Positions 1 through 7,885 of a stretch of 64,000 nucleotides of DNA are shown piece by piece. Position numbers and translations under genes: made by a program. The stretch comes from Actinopolymorpha singaporensis (GTDB taxonomy: Bacteria > Actinomycetota > Actinomycetes > Propionibacteriales > Actinopolymorphaceae), in assembly GCF_900104745.1 (NCBI RefSeq), contig NZ_LT629732.1, forward strand, positions 5,629,981 through 5,693,980, written 5' to 3'. The notes under the pieces were generated by a model that searched no databases, was not told the origin of the DNA, and saw only the letters and a list, made by a program, of their open reading frames with translations. The stretch's first letter is position 1. Each line of letters starts with the position of its first letter.

Positions 1-790
1 CGGCATCCTCGGCGACCAGCAGGCGGCGACGTTCGGCCAGGCCTGCTTCGAGGTGGGTACGGCGAAGAACACCTACGGCACCGGCAACTTCCTGCTGCTG
101 AACACCGGCACCGAACGCGTGATGAGCCAGAACGGCCTGATCACCACCGCCTGCTACCAGATCGGCGACAACGCACCCGTCTACGCACTGGAGGGGTCGA
201 TCGCGGTCACCGGGTCGCTGGTGCAGTGGATCCGGGACAACCTCGGCCTGATCAGCCGGGCGGAGGAGATCGAGACGCTGGCGCGTTCGGTGGACGACAA
301 CGGCGGCGCGTACTTCGTCCCGGCGTTCTCGGGGCTGTTCGCGCCGTACTGGCGTTCCGACGCCCGGGGCGCCCTGGTCGGCCTGACCCGCTACGTCAAC
401 AAGGGCCACATCGCCCGCGCCGTCCTGGAGGCCACGGCGTACCAGACCCGCGAGGTCGTCGACGCGATGAACGCCGACTCCGGCGTCGCCCTGACCGAGC
501 TCAAGGTCGACGGCGGCATGGTGGTCAACGAACTTCTGATGCAGTTCCAGTCCGACATCCTCGACGTACCGGTGGTCCGCCCGCAGGTCGCCGAGACCAC
601 CGCGCTCGGCGCGGCGTACGCGGCGGGTCTGGCCGTCGGCTACTGGTCCGGCGAGGACGACCTGCGCCGCAACTGGCAGGAGGACAAGCGCTGGACGCCG
701 AAGATGGACGTCAAGATGCGCGAGCGTGACTACGCGCGCTGGAAGAAGGCAGTCACCCGGACGTTCGACTGGGTGGACGACGAGGACTGA
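1..790 (+). CDS. glpK: Glycerol kinase, C-terminal part (5' end outside window)
   Basis: The reading frame is open from base 2 to the TGA at 788-790, giving the last 262 residues or so of a FGGY-family kinase of about 500 residues. Glycerol kinase phosphorylates glycerol to sn-glycerol 3-phosphate with ATP in the cytoplasm. The [11 protein letters not shown] segment belongs to the second actin-like ATPase domain. The later [13 protein letters not shown] segment is the C-terminal FGGY signature in the form typical of GlpK rather than of xylulokinase or gluconokinase. The first methionine visible here is internal, so this is a partial gene and not a short protein. It is convergent with the nitroreductase gene that follows. 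Confidence 0.95.
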   Translation, partial: GILGDQQAATFGQACFEVGTAKNTYGTGNFLLLNTGTERVMSQNGLITTACYQIGDNAPVYALEGSIAVTGSLVQWIRDNLGLISRAEEIETLARSVDDNGGAYFVPAFSGLFAPYWRSDARGALVGLTRYVNKGHIARAVLEATAYQTREVVDAMNADSGVALTELKVDGGMVVNELLMQFQSDILDVPVVRPQVAETTALGAAYAAGLAVGYWSGEDDLRRNWQEDKRWTPKMDVKMRERDYARWKKAVTRTFDWVDDED

Positions 791-868
791 TCCGCCGGCA
801 CGTTCTCCCCGGCACCCTCCGGCTGTCAATCCGGGGTTGTCGCGAGGCAAGGCGGGGTTGCGCCGCGG

Positions 869-1465
869 TCACCACCGGCCGCGGTGCACCACCTGCTCCG
901 CACCGCGCCGGCCGCGCCGCAGCGACGGCGAACGCCGGTCCGGCGCGCGGTGCCCGAGGGCGACCACGCCGATCGGTTGGTGGTCCTCCGGTACGCCGAA
1001 CTCCGTACGGAACGCCGGGATGCGTTCGGGCGGGATGCCGAAGAAGCAGGCGCCGAGGCCCTCGTCGGTGACGGTGAGGAGCATCAGCAGCGCGGCCATG
1101 CCGGTGTCGATGTGCCAGTACGGCACGGGCCACCGTGACTCGTCCTGGTCGGTCCAGCCCTTGTCGGGCTCGGCGTAGCGCTCGAGATAGGCACGCTTGC
1201 ACGACAGCGGCACCACCAGCACCGGCGCCCGGCGCAGGCCCTGCGACCAGGAGTCGGTGCCGGCCCCCTCCGGCGTGGTGGCGGCCCAGAAGCGCTCGAC
1301 GGCGGCCGGCTGGTCCAGCACCAGGAACCCCCAGCCCTGGCTGAAGCCGGCGGACGGGGCGTGCAGCGCGTTGTCCAGGATGCGTTCGACCACGGCCGGG
1401 TCCACGGGGCGGGGGTCGAAGTTGCGCACCATCCGGCGGCGGCGTACGACGTCTGCGAATTCCAT
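869..1465 (-). CDS. Nitroreductase family FMN-dependent oxidoreductase
   Basis: The 198-residue product is of normal length for the nitroreductase fold. It opens with the usual FMN-phosphate-binding basic stretch (FADVVRRRRMVRNF), has the APSAGFSQGW segment near residue 40, and has the GLGACFFGIP segment that contacts flavin in the C-terminal half. Such enzymes reduce nitro groups, quinones or related substrates with NAD(P)H. I start at MEF (1465); a methionine four codons upstream (1477) is also possible. The last 20 or so residues are arginine-rich and unlike the family. The substrate cannot be read from sequence. Confidence 0.85.
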   Translation of the reverse strand: MEFADVVRRRRMVRNFDPRPVDPAVVERILDNALHAPSAGFSQGWGFLVLDQPAAVERFWAATTPEGAGTDSWSQGLRRAPVLVVPLSCKRAYLERYAEPDKGWTDQDESRWPVPYWHIDTGMAALLMLLTVTDEGLGACFFGIPPERIPAFRTEFGVPEDHQPIGVVALGHRAPDRRSPSLRRGRRGAEQVVHRGRW

Positions 1466-1566
1466 GCCCGCCAGCATGGCCCACCCCGCCGGGCGCGCCG
1501 GACGAGGGCGTGGAACACGCCCTGGGGCCTCGACCCGCCCGGAGCGCGGTCGGGAAGAATGCCGCC

Positions 1567-2196
1567 ATGACCGACCTGCGGATCAGTTTCGTCGGCGACT
1601 CCTACACCGCCGGGGTGGGCGACCCCGAGGGGCTCGGCTGGGTGGGGCGGGTCGCCCGGGAGACGTTGCGCAGGGGCCGGGACCTCACGTTCTACAACCT
1701 GGGAATCCGCCGGGACACCTCACGCGACGTCCAGGCACGGTTCGCCGGCGAGATCGGGTCGCGCCTGGCCGCGGGCTGTGACAACCGGGTCGTCTTGTCC
1801 TTCGGGACCAACGACACCGCGCCTGACGAACGCGGCGACGGGTCCGAGCGGGTGCCGAGCGCCGGCACTCTGGCCGTGCTGGCCGACCTGCTCGAGTGGA
1901 CCCGGCGGCGGGGTCTGCTCACGTTCGTGGTCGGCCCGCCCGCGCTGACCGACGACACCCGGAACGAGCGGCTGCTGGCACTGACCGTGCTGATGGGGGA
2001 GCTCACCGCCCGGCGCGGCGTGCCGTTCGTACCCCTCACGCAGGCGTTCGCCGAGGACACCGGATGGCGGGCCGAGCTGGCCGCCGGCGACGGTGCCCAC
2101 CCTCGTGCGGTGGGCTACGAACTGCTCGCCCGGACGGTCCTCGACTCGGGCTGGTGGGACTGGCTGGGCACCCCTGCGGCGGTGCGCGGTGCCTGA
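1567..2196 (+). CDS. SGNH/GDSL-type esterase or lipase
   Basis: This 209-residue cytoplasmic protein has the SGNH hydrolase blocks in order: GDSY near residue 10 (block I Ser), a Gly around residue 40, GTND near residue 80 (block III Asn) and DGAHP near residue 178 (block V Asp/His). The family hydrolyses esters or thioesters. There is no signal peptide. The start at MTDLRIS is chosen because it begins immediately before the first beta strand and has a GGGAAG ribosome-binding site about 9 nt upstream. The stop overlaps the GTG start of the downstream glycosylase by 8 nt, so the two are probably co-translated. Substrate unknown. Confidence 0.85.
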   Translation: MTDLRISFVGDSYTAGVGDPEGLGWVGRVARETLRRGRDLTFYNLGIRRDTSRDVQARFAGEIGSRLAAGCDNRVVLSFGTNDTAPDERGDGSERVPSAGTLAVLADLLEWTRRRGLLTFVVGPPALTDDTRNERLLALTVLMGELTARRGVPFVPLTQAFAEDTGWRAELAAGDGAHPRAVGYELLARTVLDSGWWDWLGTPAAVRGA

Positions 2197-2992
2197 GGGC
2201 GACACCGTCTGGTTGACAGCCCGGCGGCTGGGGGTGGCTCTGGCCGGGCAGCCGCTGACGCACGCCGACCTGCGCGTTCCCCAGCACGCCACCGCCGACC
2301 TCACCGGCCGGACGGTGACCGAGGTCGTCTCGCGCGGCAAGCACCTGCTGATCAGGATCGAACCGGACCTGACCCTGCACACCCACCTGGGCATGGACGG
2401 TTCCTGGCGGCTGTTCCCGGCCGGTACGGCGTTCCCGGGCCCACGCGAACCCGTCCGCGTGGTGCTGGCCAACGCCCGTGCGGTCGCGGTCGGCCGGAGC
2501 CTGGCCCGGGTGGACCTGGTACCCACCGACCGGGAGGACACGCTGGTCGGCCACCTCGGCCCGGACCTGCTCGGCCCGGACTGGGACCAGGCCGAGGCGG
2601 TCCGCCGGCTGGCCGGCCAGCCCGACCGCACGATCGGCGAGGCGCTGCTGGACCAGCGCAACCTCGCCGGGATCGGCAACCTCTACCGCGCCGAGGTGCT
2701 GTTCCTGCGCGGGGTGTCGCCGACGGCCCCGGTGTCGGCGGCCGGTGACCTCGACCGGATGGTCCGGCTCGCCCGGCAACTGCTGTGGGTCAACCGCGAG
2801 CATCCCGAACAGGCCACCACCGGTGACCTGCGCAGGGGCCGCGGGCACTGGGTGTACGGCCGGGCCGGCGAGCCGTGCCGCCGGTGCCGGGCCCGGATCC
2901 GGCAGGGCGAGCTCGGCCCGCCCGGGCAGGAGCGGGTGACGTTCTGGTGCCCGCACTGCCAACCAGACCCCGCGACCTCCGCGCCGGGCTGA
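2189..2992 (+). CDS. nei2: Endonuclease VIII/formamidopyrimidine-DNA glycosylase family (Nei2-type)
   Basis: The predicted protein of 267 residues starts (M)PEGDTVW. The proline exposed after Met removal is the catalytic nucleophile of the Fpg/Nei family, followed by the conserved glutamate, so the GTG at 2189 must be the start even though it lies inside the upstream gene. The N-terminal beta-sandwich is followed by the helix-two-turns-helix region (LLDQRNLAGIGNLYRAEVLF) and a C-terminal CxxC-x16-CxxC zinc finger (CRRC to CPHC). The PEGDTVW form is that of mycobacterial Nei2 proteins, which excise oxidised bases and cut the abasic site. A few bases separate its end from the convergent DinB-like gene. 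Confidence 0.9.
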   Translation: MPEGDTVWLTARRLGVALAGQPLTHADLRVPQHATADLTGRTVTEVVSRGKHLLIRIEPDLTLHTHLGMDGSWRLFPAGTAFPGPREPVRVVLANARAVAVGRSLARVDLVPTDREDTLVGHLGPDLLGPDWDQAEAVRRLAGQPDRTIGEALLDQRNLAGIGNLYRAEVLFLRGVSPTAPVSAAGDLDRMVRLARQLLWVNREHPEQATTGDLRRGRGHWVYGRAGEPCRRCRARIRQGELGPPGQERVTFWCPHCQPDPATSAPG

Positions 2993-3030
2993 GGGCCGGA
3001 CGACGCGCCACCAAGCCGCGCCTGCCGCCG

Positions 3031-3651
3031 CTACTCCCCCGTCACCCCGTCGGTCAGCTCCCGGACGATGTCGAGGTGGCCGTTGTGCCGGCACGTCTCC
3101 TCGATCAGGTGATGCAGGATCCAGCGAAGCGTGACGCCCTCCTCGCCGGGACGGCGCGGAGCGGCACGGTGGTCCAGGGAGAACACGGCGGCGATCTCCC
3201 GCGACCTCGCGACCTGCTTGTCGTACGCGGCGAGCAGGTCGGCGAGCGGCACGTCGTAGGGCGGGCGCCACTCGGCGTCGGGGTCGTCCGGGTCGAACGG
3301 CGCCGCCTCAGCCTCGCCGAGGAGCACGCGTTCGAACCAGTAGCTCTCCACCCACCGGAGGTGGGACACCAGGCCGGCCGCGGTCATCGACGGTGAGGTC
3401 GGCACCGGGGCGTTGTGGGCACCGGCCTGGGTCAGGCCGGCGCACTTCACCGCGACGGTCGCGCGGTGGAAGGCGAGCCAGGCGTCGAGCATGCCGCGCT
3501 CGTCCGCGGCGTACGGCGGATCGTCGCGATGCGGATCCTCGGACGGCGGCTCGGCCTGCGGCGGCTCGGCCTGCGGCGGCTCGGCCTGCGGCGGCTCGGC
3601 CTGCGGTGGCTCGGCCTGCGGTGGATCGGTGGGCTCCGGACCGGCCGCCAT
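3031..3651 (-). CDS. DinB/DUF664-fold protein with PPQAE-repeat N-terminus
   Basis: The 206-residue protein has a proline-rich N-terminal tail of about 45 residues. It contains five consecutive PPQAE units and is followed by a DinB-superfamily four-helix bundle. The bundle keeps the histidine-bearing segments SHLRWVESYWF and the C-terminal HHLIEETCRHNGHLDI that carry metal ligands in mycothiol-dependent S-transferases and DUF664 proteins. A metal-dependent thiol transferase role is likely, though the substrate is unknown. Its ATG overlaps the clgR stop codon (ATGA at 3651), so translation is coupled to clgR. The repeat tail is low complexity and probably disordered. Confidence 0.8.
   Translation of the reverse strand: MAAGPEPTDPPQAEPPQAEPPQAEPPQAEPPQAEPPSEDPHRDDPPYAADERGMLDAWLAFHRATVAVKCAGLTQAGAHNAPVPTSPSMTAAGLVSHLRWVESYWFERVLLGEAEAAPFDPDDPDAEWRPPYDVPLADLLAAYDKQVARSREIAAVFSLDHRAAPRRPGEEGVTLRWILHHLIEETCRHNGHLDIVRELTDGVTGE
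3551..3625. repeat. Five 15-bp tandem repeats encoding PPQAE units
   Basis: The 11-mer TCGGCCTGCGG recurs at 3551, 3566, 3581, 3596 and 3611 with exact 15-bp spacing, in frame with the DinB-like gene. Copies differ only by a C-to-T change in the last two units. The array changes protein length in 5-residue steps without shifting frame. Confidence 0.95.
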
Positions 3652-4037
3652 CAGGCGGCAACGACGACGTCACGGTGGGCGTCGGTCGGCTCGATCCTCG
3701 AGGTGTCCAGTCGGGGCCCGTCGATCCGGTTGGCGGCGATCCGCTTGGAGGTGACCTTCCTGATCACCTGCTGGCGCGGCGCTGCGGTGAGGACGCTGCG
3801 GGTCTGCGCCTTGTCGATCTCGTCGCTGACCTCACGCAACACGTCGGACAGCGGGACGTCCAGGGCGGTACAGATCGCCGCCAGCAGCTCGCTGGAGGCT
3901 TCCTTCTGGCCGCGTTCGATCTCGGAGATGTAGCCCAGACTCACCCGGGCGTCGAGGGACACCTCGCGGAGAGTGAGCCCGCGGCGAAGGCGCTGGCGGC
4001 GGAGTACGCCACCCAGCAGGTGACGAACCAGGACCAT
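3651..4037 (-). CDS. clgR: ClgR-type XRE transcriptional regulator
   Basis: The 128-residue protein starts [16 protein letters not shown] and has a Cro/C1-type helix-turn-helix ([22 protein letters not shown]) directly followed by [30 protein letters not shown]. This is the signature of actinobacterial ClgR/PopR regulators that activate clp protease, lon and other proteostasis genes. The ATG at 4037 is chosen over an in-frame upstream start because it matches the family N-terminus and has a GAGGGGAG ribosome-binding site. The position downstream of pgsA and cinA is the conserved actinobacterial location. The C-terminal 40 residues ([10 protein letters not shown] onwards) are more variable. 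It is coupled to the DinB-like gene by an ATGA overlap. Confidence 0.93.
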   Translation of the reverse strand: MVLVRHLLGGVLRRQRLRRGLTLREVSLDARVSLGYISEIERGQKEASSELLAAICTALDVPLSDVLREVSDEIDKAQTRSVLTAAPRQQVIRKVTSKRIAANRIDGPRLDTSRIEPTDAHRDVVVAA

Positions 4038-4181
4038 TGGTGGCTCCCCTCGGTGTCCCCTCGTTGTGGTGCCCGGCGTCGAATGGTCTGACACCCGGAC
4101 ATCCGGCTGTGGGCTGAACCCACCGTACCCGCCTTCGTACCCCGGTGACGACTCCGCACGCCGGGACACGGAACGGATTGA

Positions 4182-4745
4182 TCAGCTGTTGTGCGGCGTG
4201 GCCCGGAGTACGTCCAGGAGGAGCTCCAGAGCGGCGGTCACCGTGGACCGGCGGATCTGCTCCCGATCGCCCCGCAGCCGCAGCCGTTCGCCCCGCGTAC
4301 CCGCAGGTCCCGCGCAGGCCACGTCGACCGTGCCGACCGGCTGGTCGCCGTGCGGCTCGGGCCCGGCGACCCCGGTGGTGGACAGGCCGTACGTGGCGCC
4401 GAGCCGGTCGCGGACCCCCTCGGCCATCGCCCGGGCGGTGCTCGGGTGCACCGGTCCGTGTTCGGCCAACTGGTCCGCGTCCACGCCGAGCAGCGAGGTC
4501 TTCAGGTCCACGGCGTACGACACGACCCCGCCGCGGTAGGTGGCCGAGGAACCCGCCTGGTGGGTGAACGCCGCGCCCAGCAGTCCGCCGGTCAGCGACT
4601 CGGCGGTGGCAGCGGTCGCGTGCTGTCGGCGCAGGAGCTCGTGGCACCGGCCGGCCAGGTCCTCAGCCGACGCCGGACAGGTCCCGCTCGTCCACGCTTC
4701 ACTCGTCCCGGCCCTGTTGGTACCGACACCGCTTTCGGACACCAC
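4182..4745 (-). CDS. pncC: CinA C-terminal-domain nicotinamide-nucleotide amidohydrolase
   Basis: The 187-residue protein is the stand-alone C-terminal domain of CinA. TAESLTGGLLGAAFT near residue 48 and STTGVAGPEPHGDQPVGTV near residue 128 are the two conserved active-site blocks of the deamidase. The enzyme converts nicotinamide mononucleotide to nicotinic acid mononucleotide and so recycles NAD breakdown products. About 30 N-terminal residues are family-atypical, and the true start may lie downstream of the ATG at 4745. It sits 25 nt after pgsA and upstream of clgR, as in many actinobacteria. Confidence 0.9.
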   Translation of the reverse strand: MVSESGVGTNRAGTSEAWTSGTCPASAEDLAGRCHELLRRQHATAATAESLTGGLLGAAFTHQAGSSATYRGGVVSYAVDLKTSLLGVDADQLAEHGPVHPSTARAMAEGVRDRLGATYGLSTTGVAGPEPHGDQPVGTVDVACAGPAGTRGERLRLRGDREQIRRSTVTAALELLLDVLRATPHNS

Positions 4746-4770
4746 CGGACAACCCCCTCGACGTCGGACG

Positions 4771-5346
4771 TCACGCGGACCGCGACCGGCGCGACCGCAG
4801 CACCTTCCACAGGTAGTCGACCCCGGTCACCACCGTGACCACCACGGCCGCGGCCATGACCACCATCGCCACGATCCGCACCGGCCCGTCGTAGGGCAGG
4901 AGGTACAGCGTGATCGCCACGGTCTGCAACACGGTCTTGGCCTTGCCGCCCCGGCTGGCCGCGATCACCTGCGACCGGATCACCAGGAACCGCAGCAGAG
5001 TGATACCCAGCTCGCGGACGAGCACCACGGCCGTCACCCACCAGGGCAGCTCGCCGAGGACGGACAGCCCGACCAGGGCCATGCCCATCAGCGCCTTGTC
5101 CGCGAGCGGGTCGGCGATCTTGCCGAAGTCGGTGACGAGGTTGTAACGCCGGGCGAGCTCGCCGTCGAACCGGTCGGTCAGCGCGGCGAGCAGGAAGACC
5201 GCCAGTGCGGCGAACCTGTAGGTGGTGTCGGCGCCGCCCTCGCTCAGCAGCAGCCAGCCGAACACCGGGACCATCACCACGCGGAGCGCGGTCAGGACGT
5301 TCGGGCCGTTCCACACACTGGGCGAGGCCTTCGGAACTTCGGTCAC
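4771..5346 (-). CDS. pgsA: CDP-diacylglycerol-glycerol-3-phosphate 3-phosphatidyltransferase
   Basis: This integral membrane protein of 191 residues has the CDP-alcohol phosphotransferase signature near residue 60: DRFDGELAR, then TDFGKIADPLADK, which supplies the D-x2-DG-x2-AR-x8-G-x3-D-x3-D pattern. It makes phosphatidylglycerol phosphate from CDP-diacylglycerol and glycerol 3-phosphate. Several hydrophobic segments follow. The GTG at 5346 is preceded by a GGGGAGG site at suitable spacing, which decides the start. The frame is open further upstream but that part overlaps rimO and has no sensible composition. It lies 19 nt downstream of rimO in the same direction. Confidence 0.92.
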   Translation of the reverse strand: MTEVPKASPSVWNGPNVLTALRVVMVPVFGWLLLSEGGADTTYRFAALAVFLLAALTDRFDGELARRYNLVTDFGKIADPLADKALMGMALVGLSVLGELPWWVTAVVLVRELGITLLRFLVIRSQVIAASRGGKAKTVLQTVAITLYLLPYDGPVRIVAMVVMAAAVVVTVVTGVDYLWKVLRSRRSRSA

Positions 5347-5365
5347 CGTACGCCTCCCCGAGACC

Positions 5366-6940
5366 TCAACGACCCGCACCTGCACCCGCACCTTGCAGGG
5401 CCTCGGCCACGAGGTCCACACCCTCGGTGTCCACCACCAGGGCACGGACGAAGTCACCGGCCCGGGCGCCGGACGCACCGACGACCCGGGTGGTGCCGTC
5501 GACCTCGGGACCCTGGTGGGCGGCCCGGCCCTCGACGGACCCGGCCGGCAGGTCGGAGTCGGCTCCGGTGGAGCCGTCCGGCTCGACGGACTCGACCAGG
5601 ACGTCGACGACCTCACCGATCCGGTCCTCGGCCCGCTGCGCGGTGAGTTCCTCGGCGAGCTCGCCGACCCGGGCGGCCCGCGCGGCGATCTCGTCCTCGT
5701 CGAGCTTGCCGTCGTAGCCCAGCGCCTCCGTACCGTCCTCGTCGGAGTAGCCGAACACGCCCACCACGTCCAGCCGGGCCGCCTCCAGGAACTCGCACAG
5801 CTCCTCGACGTCCCTCTCGTTCTCTCCGGGGAACCCGACGATGACGTTGCTGCGGATGCCGGCCTCCGGCGCGACGGCGCGGATCTGCTCGATCAGGCCG
5901 AGGAAGCGTTCGGTGTCGCCGAACCGCCGCATCCGGCGCAGCACGGTGGGGCTCGCGTGCTGGAACGACAGGTCGAAGTACGCCGCGACGCCCGGGACGG
6001 TGGCCATCGCCTCGACCAGGCCGGGACGCATCTCGGCCGGCTGGAGGTACGACACCCGCACCCGCTCGATCCCGTCGACGGCGGCCAGCTCGGGCAGCAG
6101 GCTCGTCTCCAGCAGCCGCAGGTCACCGAGGTCCTTGCCGTACGACGTGGAGTTCTCGCTGACCAGGAAGAGCTCTCGGACGCCGTGCCCGGCGAGCCAG
6201 CCCGCCTCGGCGAGGACGTCCTCGGGCGGCCGGGAGATGAACGCGCCCCGGAAGCGCGGAATAGCGCAGAACGCACAGCGCCGGTCGCACCCGGACGCGA
6301 GCTTCAGCGGCGCCACCGGGCCGCCGCCGAGCCGCCGCCGGTGTACGCGAGGTCCCGACGCCGGCGCGATGCCGGCGGGCAGGTCGGGCGCGGCCGCCCG
6401 GGAGTCAGGTGTCACCAACCGGTGACCCGGGACCACCGCGCCGCCGGCACCGGTCGAGTCCGCGGCGGCCGAACCCCGCGCGGCGGGCGAGATCGGGAGC
6501 AGCTTGCGCCGGTCGCGCGGGGCGTGCGGCACGTGCGGAGCGCCGGTCAGGATCGTGCGGACGCGGTCGGCGATGTCGGGGTAGTCGTCGAAGCTCAGCA
6601 CCGCGTCCGCCTCGGGGAGCTCGCGGGCCAGCTCCTCGCCGTACCGCTCGGCCAGGCAGCCCACGGCGACCACCGCCTGCGTACGCCCGCCGTCGGCCTT
6701 CAGGTCGGCGGCACCGAGCAACTGGTCCACCGAGTCCTTCTTCGCGGTCTCGATGAAGCCGCAGGTGTTGACCAGGACGGCGTCCGCCGACTCGGCGTCC
6801 TCGACGAGGGTGAAGCCGCCCTCGGCCAACCGGCCGGCGAGCTCCTCGGAGTCGACCTCGTTGCGGGCACAGCCGAGGGTGACGACGGCCACGGTGGTGG
6901 TGGCCTCGGCGGTCGGGTGGGCATGGGAAGGCGCAGTCAT
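5366..6940 (-). CDS. rimO: Ribosomal protein S12 methylthiotransferase
   Basis: The 524-residue protein is a radical-SAM methylthiotransferase. The N-terminal UPF0004 domain has three cluster cysteines ([19 protein letters not shown]). The SAM domain has the CDRRCAFC motif binding the second 4Fe-4S cluster, and a TRAM domain closes the protein. The enzyme modifies an aspartate of ribosomal protein S12. Between the two cluster domains lies an alanine/proline-rich insertion of roughly 60 residues (about 160-225) not needed for the fold, and the TRAM domain also has an acidic insertion. The ATG at 6940 gives the family N-terminus; upstream codons are not typical coding sequence. Followed closely by pgsA. 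Confidence 0.94.
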   Translation of the reverse strand: MTAPSHAHPTAEATTTVAVVTLGCARNEVDSEELAGRLAEGGFTLVEDAESADAVLVNTCGFIETAKKDSVDQLLGAADLKADGGRTQAVVAVGCLAERYGEELARELPEADAVLSFDDYPDIADRVRTILTGAPHVPHAPRDRRKLLPISPAARGSAAADSTGAGGAVVPGHRLVTPDSRAAAPDLPAGIAPASGPRVHRRRLGGGPVAPLKLASGCDRRCAFCAIPRFRGAFISRPPEDVLAEAGWLAGHGVRELFLVSENSTSYGKDLGDLRLLETSLLPELAAVDGIERVRVSYLQPAEMRPGLVEAMATVPGVAAYFDLSFQHASPTVLRRMRRFGDTERFLGLIEQIRAVAPEAGIRSNVIVGFPGENERDVEELCEFLEAARLDVVGVFGYSDEDGTEALGYDGKLDEDEIAARAARVGELAEELTAQRAEDRIGEVVDVLVESVEPDGSTGADSDLPAGSVEGRAAHQGPEVDGTTRVVGASGARAGDFVRALVVDTEGVDLVAEALQGAGAGAGR

Positions 6941-7049
6941 CGCGCCCCATCCTCGCGTACGGGAGCTCGACCGGCGATCCCGGCGTCCCCGCGCGCCCGT
7001 GAATCCGCCGCCGCGCAGCCTGGCGGCGGACTCGTCCCCGGCGTAGCTT

Positions 7050-7062
7050 ATCGATTGTCGAT
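7050..7062. promoter_or_regulatory. Perfect palindrome, candidate operator for the DUF2975/XRE locus
   Basis: ATCGA-TTG-TCGAT is a perfect 5-bp inverted repeat in the rimO/DUF2975 divergent gap, 88 nt before the DUF2975 start. It lies in the only A+T-richer patch of the gap. Binding by the adjacent XRE protein is an inference from position and symmetry. Confidence 0.4.
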
Positions 7063-7149
7063 GGGTCGTTCCCGGCAATCGGCCGCCTCGACGACCCTTC
7101 GACCGGCCACGACCCAGCACGCCATGCTCGACCGAGGGGGGATTTCAGC

Positions 7150-7580
7150 ATGACCGAGCGTGTTCGCGACACCCGTACCAGAAAGGAGATGTGGTCGGTG
7201 CCGTGGTGGCGGATCCGGGTCCTCGGTGACGGCCGGGCGGGACTCACGTGGCTGTGCCTGGAACTCGGCGCGCTCGTCCGGTGGGCGTTCCTCGCCAGCG
7301 TCCAGAAGGATCACGCCTTCGACCCGCGAAACTCGCGGCGGTTCCGGATCCTCGCCCCGCTCGTCCTGGTCTGCGGAATCGGTGGCCCGCTGCTGGAGCG
7401 CGCGGCCACCAACGCGCCGCTCGCCCGCGCGGATCTGCCGTGGCCCCCGGCGTGACGGTCGGCGCACCCGCCATCGACTTCCCCCTCAGCCCGCTGCTCG
7501 TCGCCGGCGGGATGTGTGTACTGGCCGAGGTGTTCCGGCGGGGGCGACTGCTGAGCCGGGACGTGGAGGGGCTGGTGTGA
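7150..7580 (+). pseudogene. DUF2975-like membrane protein, interrupted by a one-base frameshift
   Basis: The first frame (7150-7455) encodes 101 residues including KDHAFDPRNSRRFRILAPL, typical of DUF2975 membrane proteins, and stops at TGA 7453-7455. The other half of the family, ending FPLSPLLVAGGMCVLAEVFRRG and DVEGLV, continues in the -1 frame to a TGA at 7578-7580. Adding one C to the C5 run at 7444-7448 joins the halves into a single protein of about 142 residues across LPWPPGVTVG. The N-terminus is also shorter than usual, lacking one or two membrane segments. The start ATG 7150 has a GAGGGGGG site. It could be a sequencing error, a decayed gene or a slippage site. Confidence 0.65.
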
Positions 7581-7885
7581 TGGCGCGCCGCGGCGGTGAC
7601 CGTGACACAGACGCCGCCGGTGAGGGCGGTGTGGGCCATCGGGTCGAGTGCCGGCTGGACGAGCTCCTGGCCCGGCGCGGCATGACCGTCACCCAGCTCG
7701 CCCGCCGGGTCGGCGTCACCGTCGTCAACCTGTCCGTGCTGAAGAACAACCGGGCCAGGGCGGTGCGCTTCTCCACGCTCACCGCCCTGTGCGACGCACT
7801 CGACTGCCAGCCCGGCGACCTGTTCCGGGTCGTGCCCGGCAGGCCGGGTCAACCCACCGACAGGGCTCCGTCCCGATCCGCCTGA
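7580..7885 (+). CDS. XRE/YozG-type helix-turn-helix regulator
   Basis: This 101-residue protein has a compact Cro/C1 helix-turn-helix in its middle: MTVTQLARRVGVTVVNLSVLK, followed by a second block ending STLTALCDALDCQPGDLFRV, the standard pattern of small DNA-binding partners encoded beside DUF2975 membrane proteins. Its ATG overlaps the stop of the downstream half of the DUF2975 frame by one base (TGATG), so translation of both parts was presumably coupled. The last 37 nt overlap the 3' end of the convergent mannonate dehydratase gene. Likely autoregulator of its operon. Confidence 0.85.
   Translation: MARRGGDRDTDAAGEGGVGHRVECRLDELLARRGMTVTQLARRVGVTVVNLSVLKNNRARAVRFSTLTALCDALDCQPGDLFRVVPGRPGQPTDRAPSRSA

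Noticed and set aside
4038-4169. Extended clgR start 44 codons upstream
   Set aside because: The extension is not like the family N-terminus and the internal ATG has a good ribosome-binding site.
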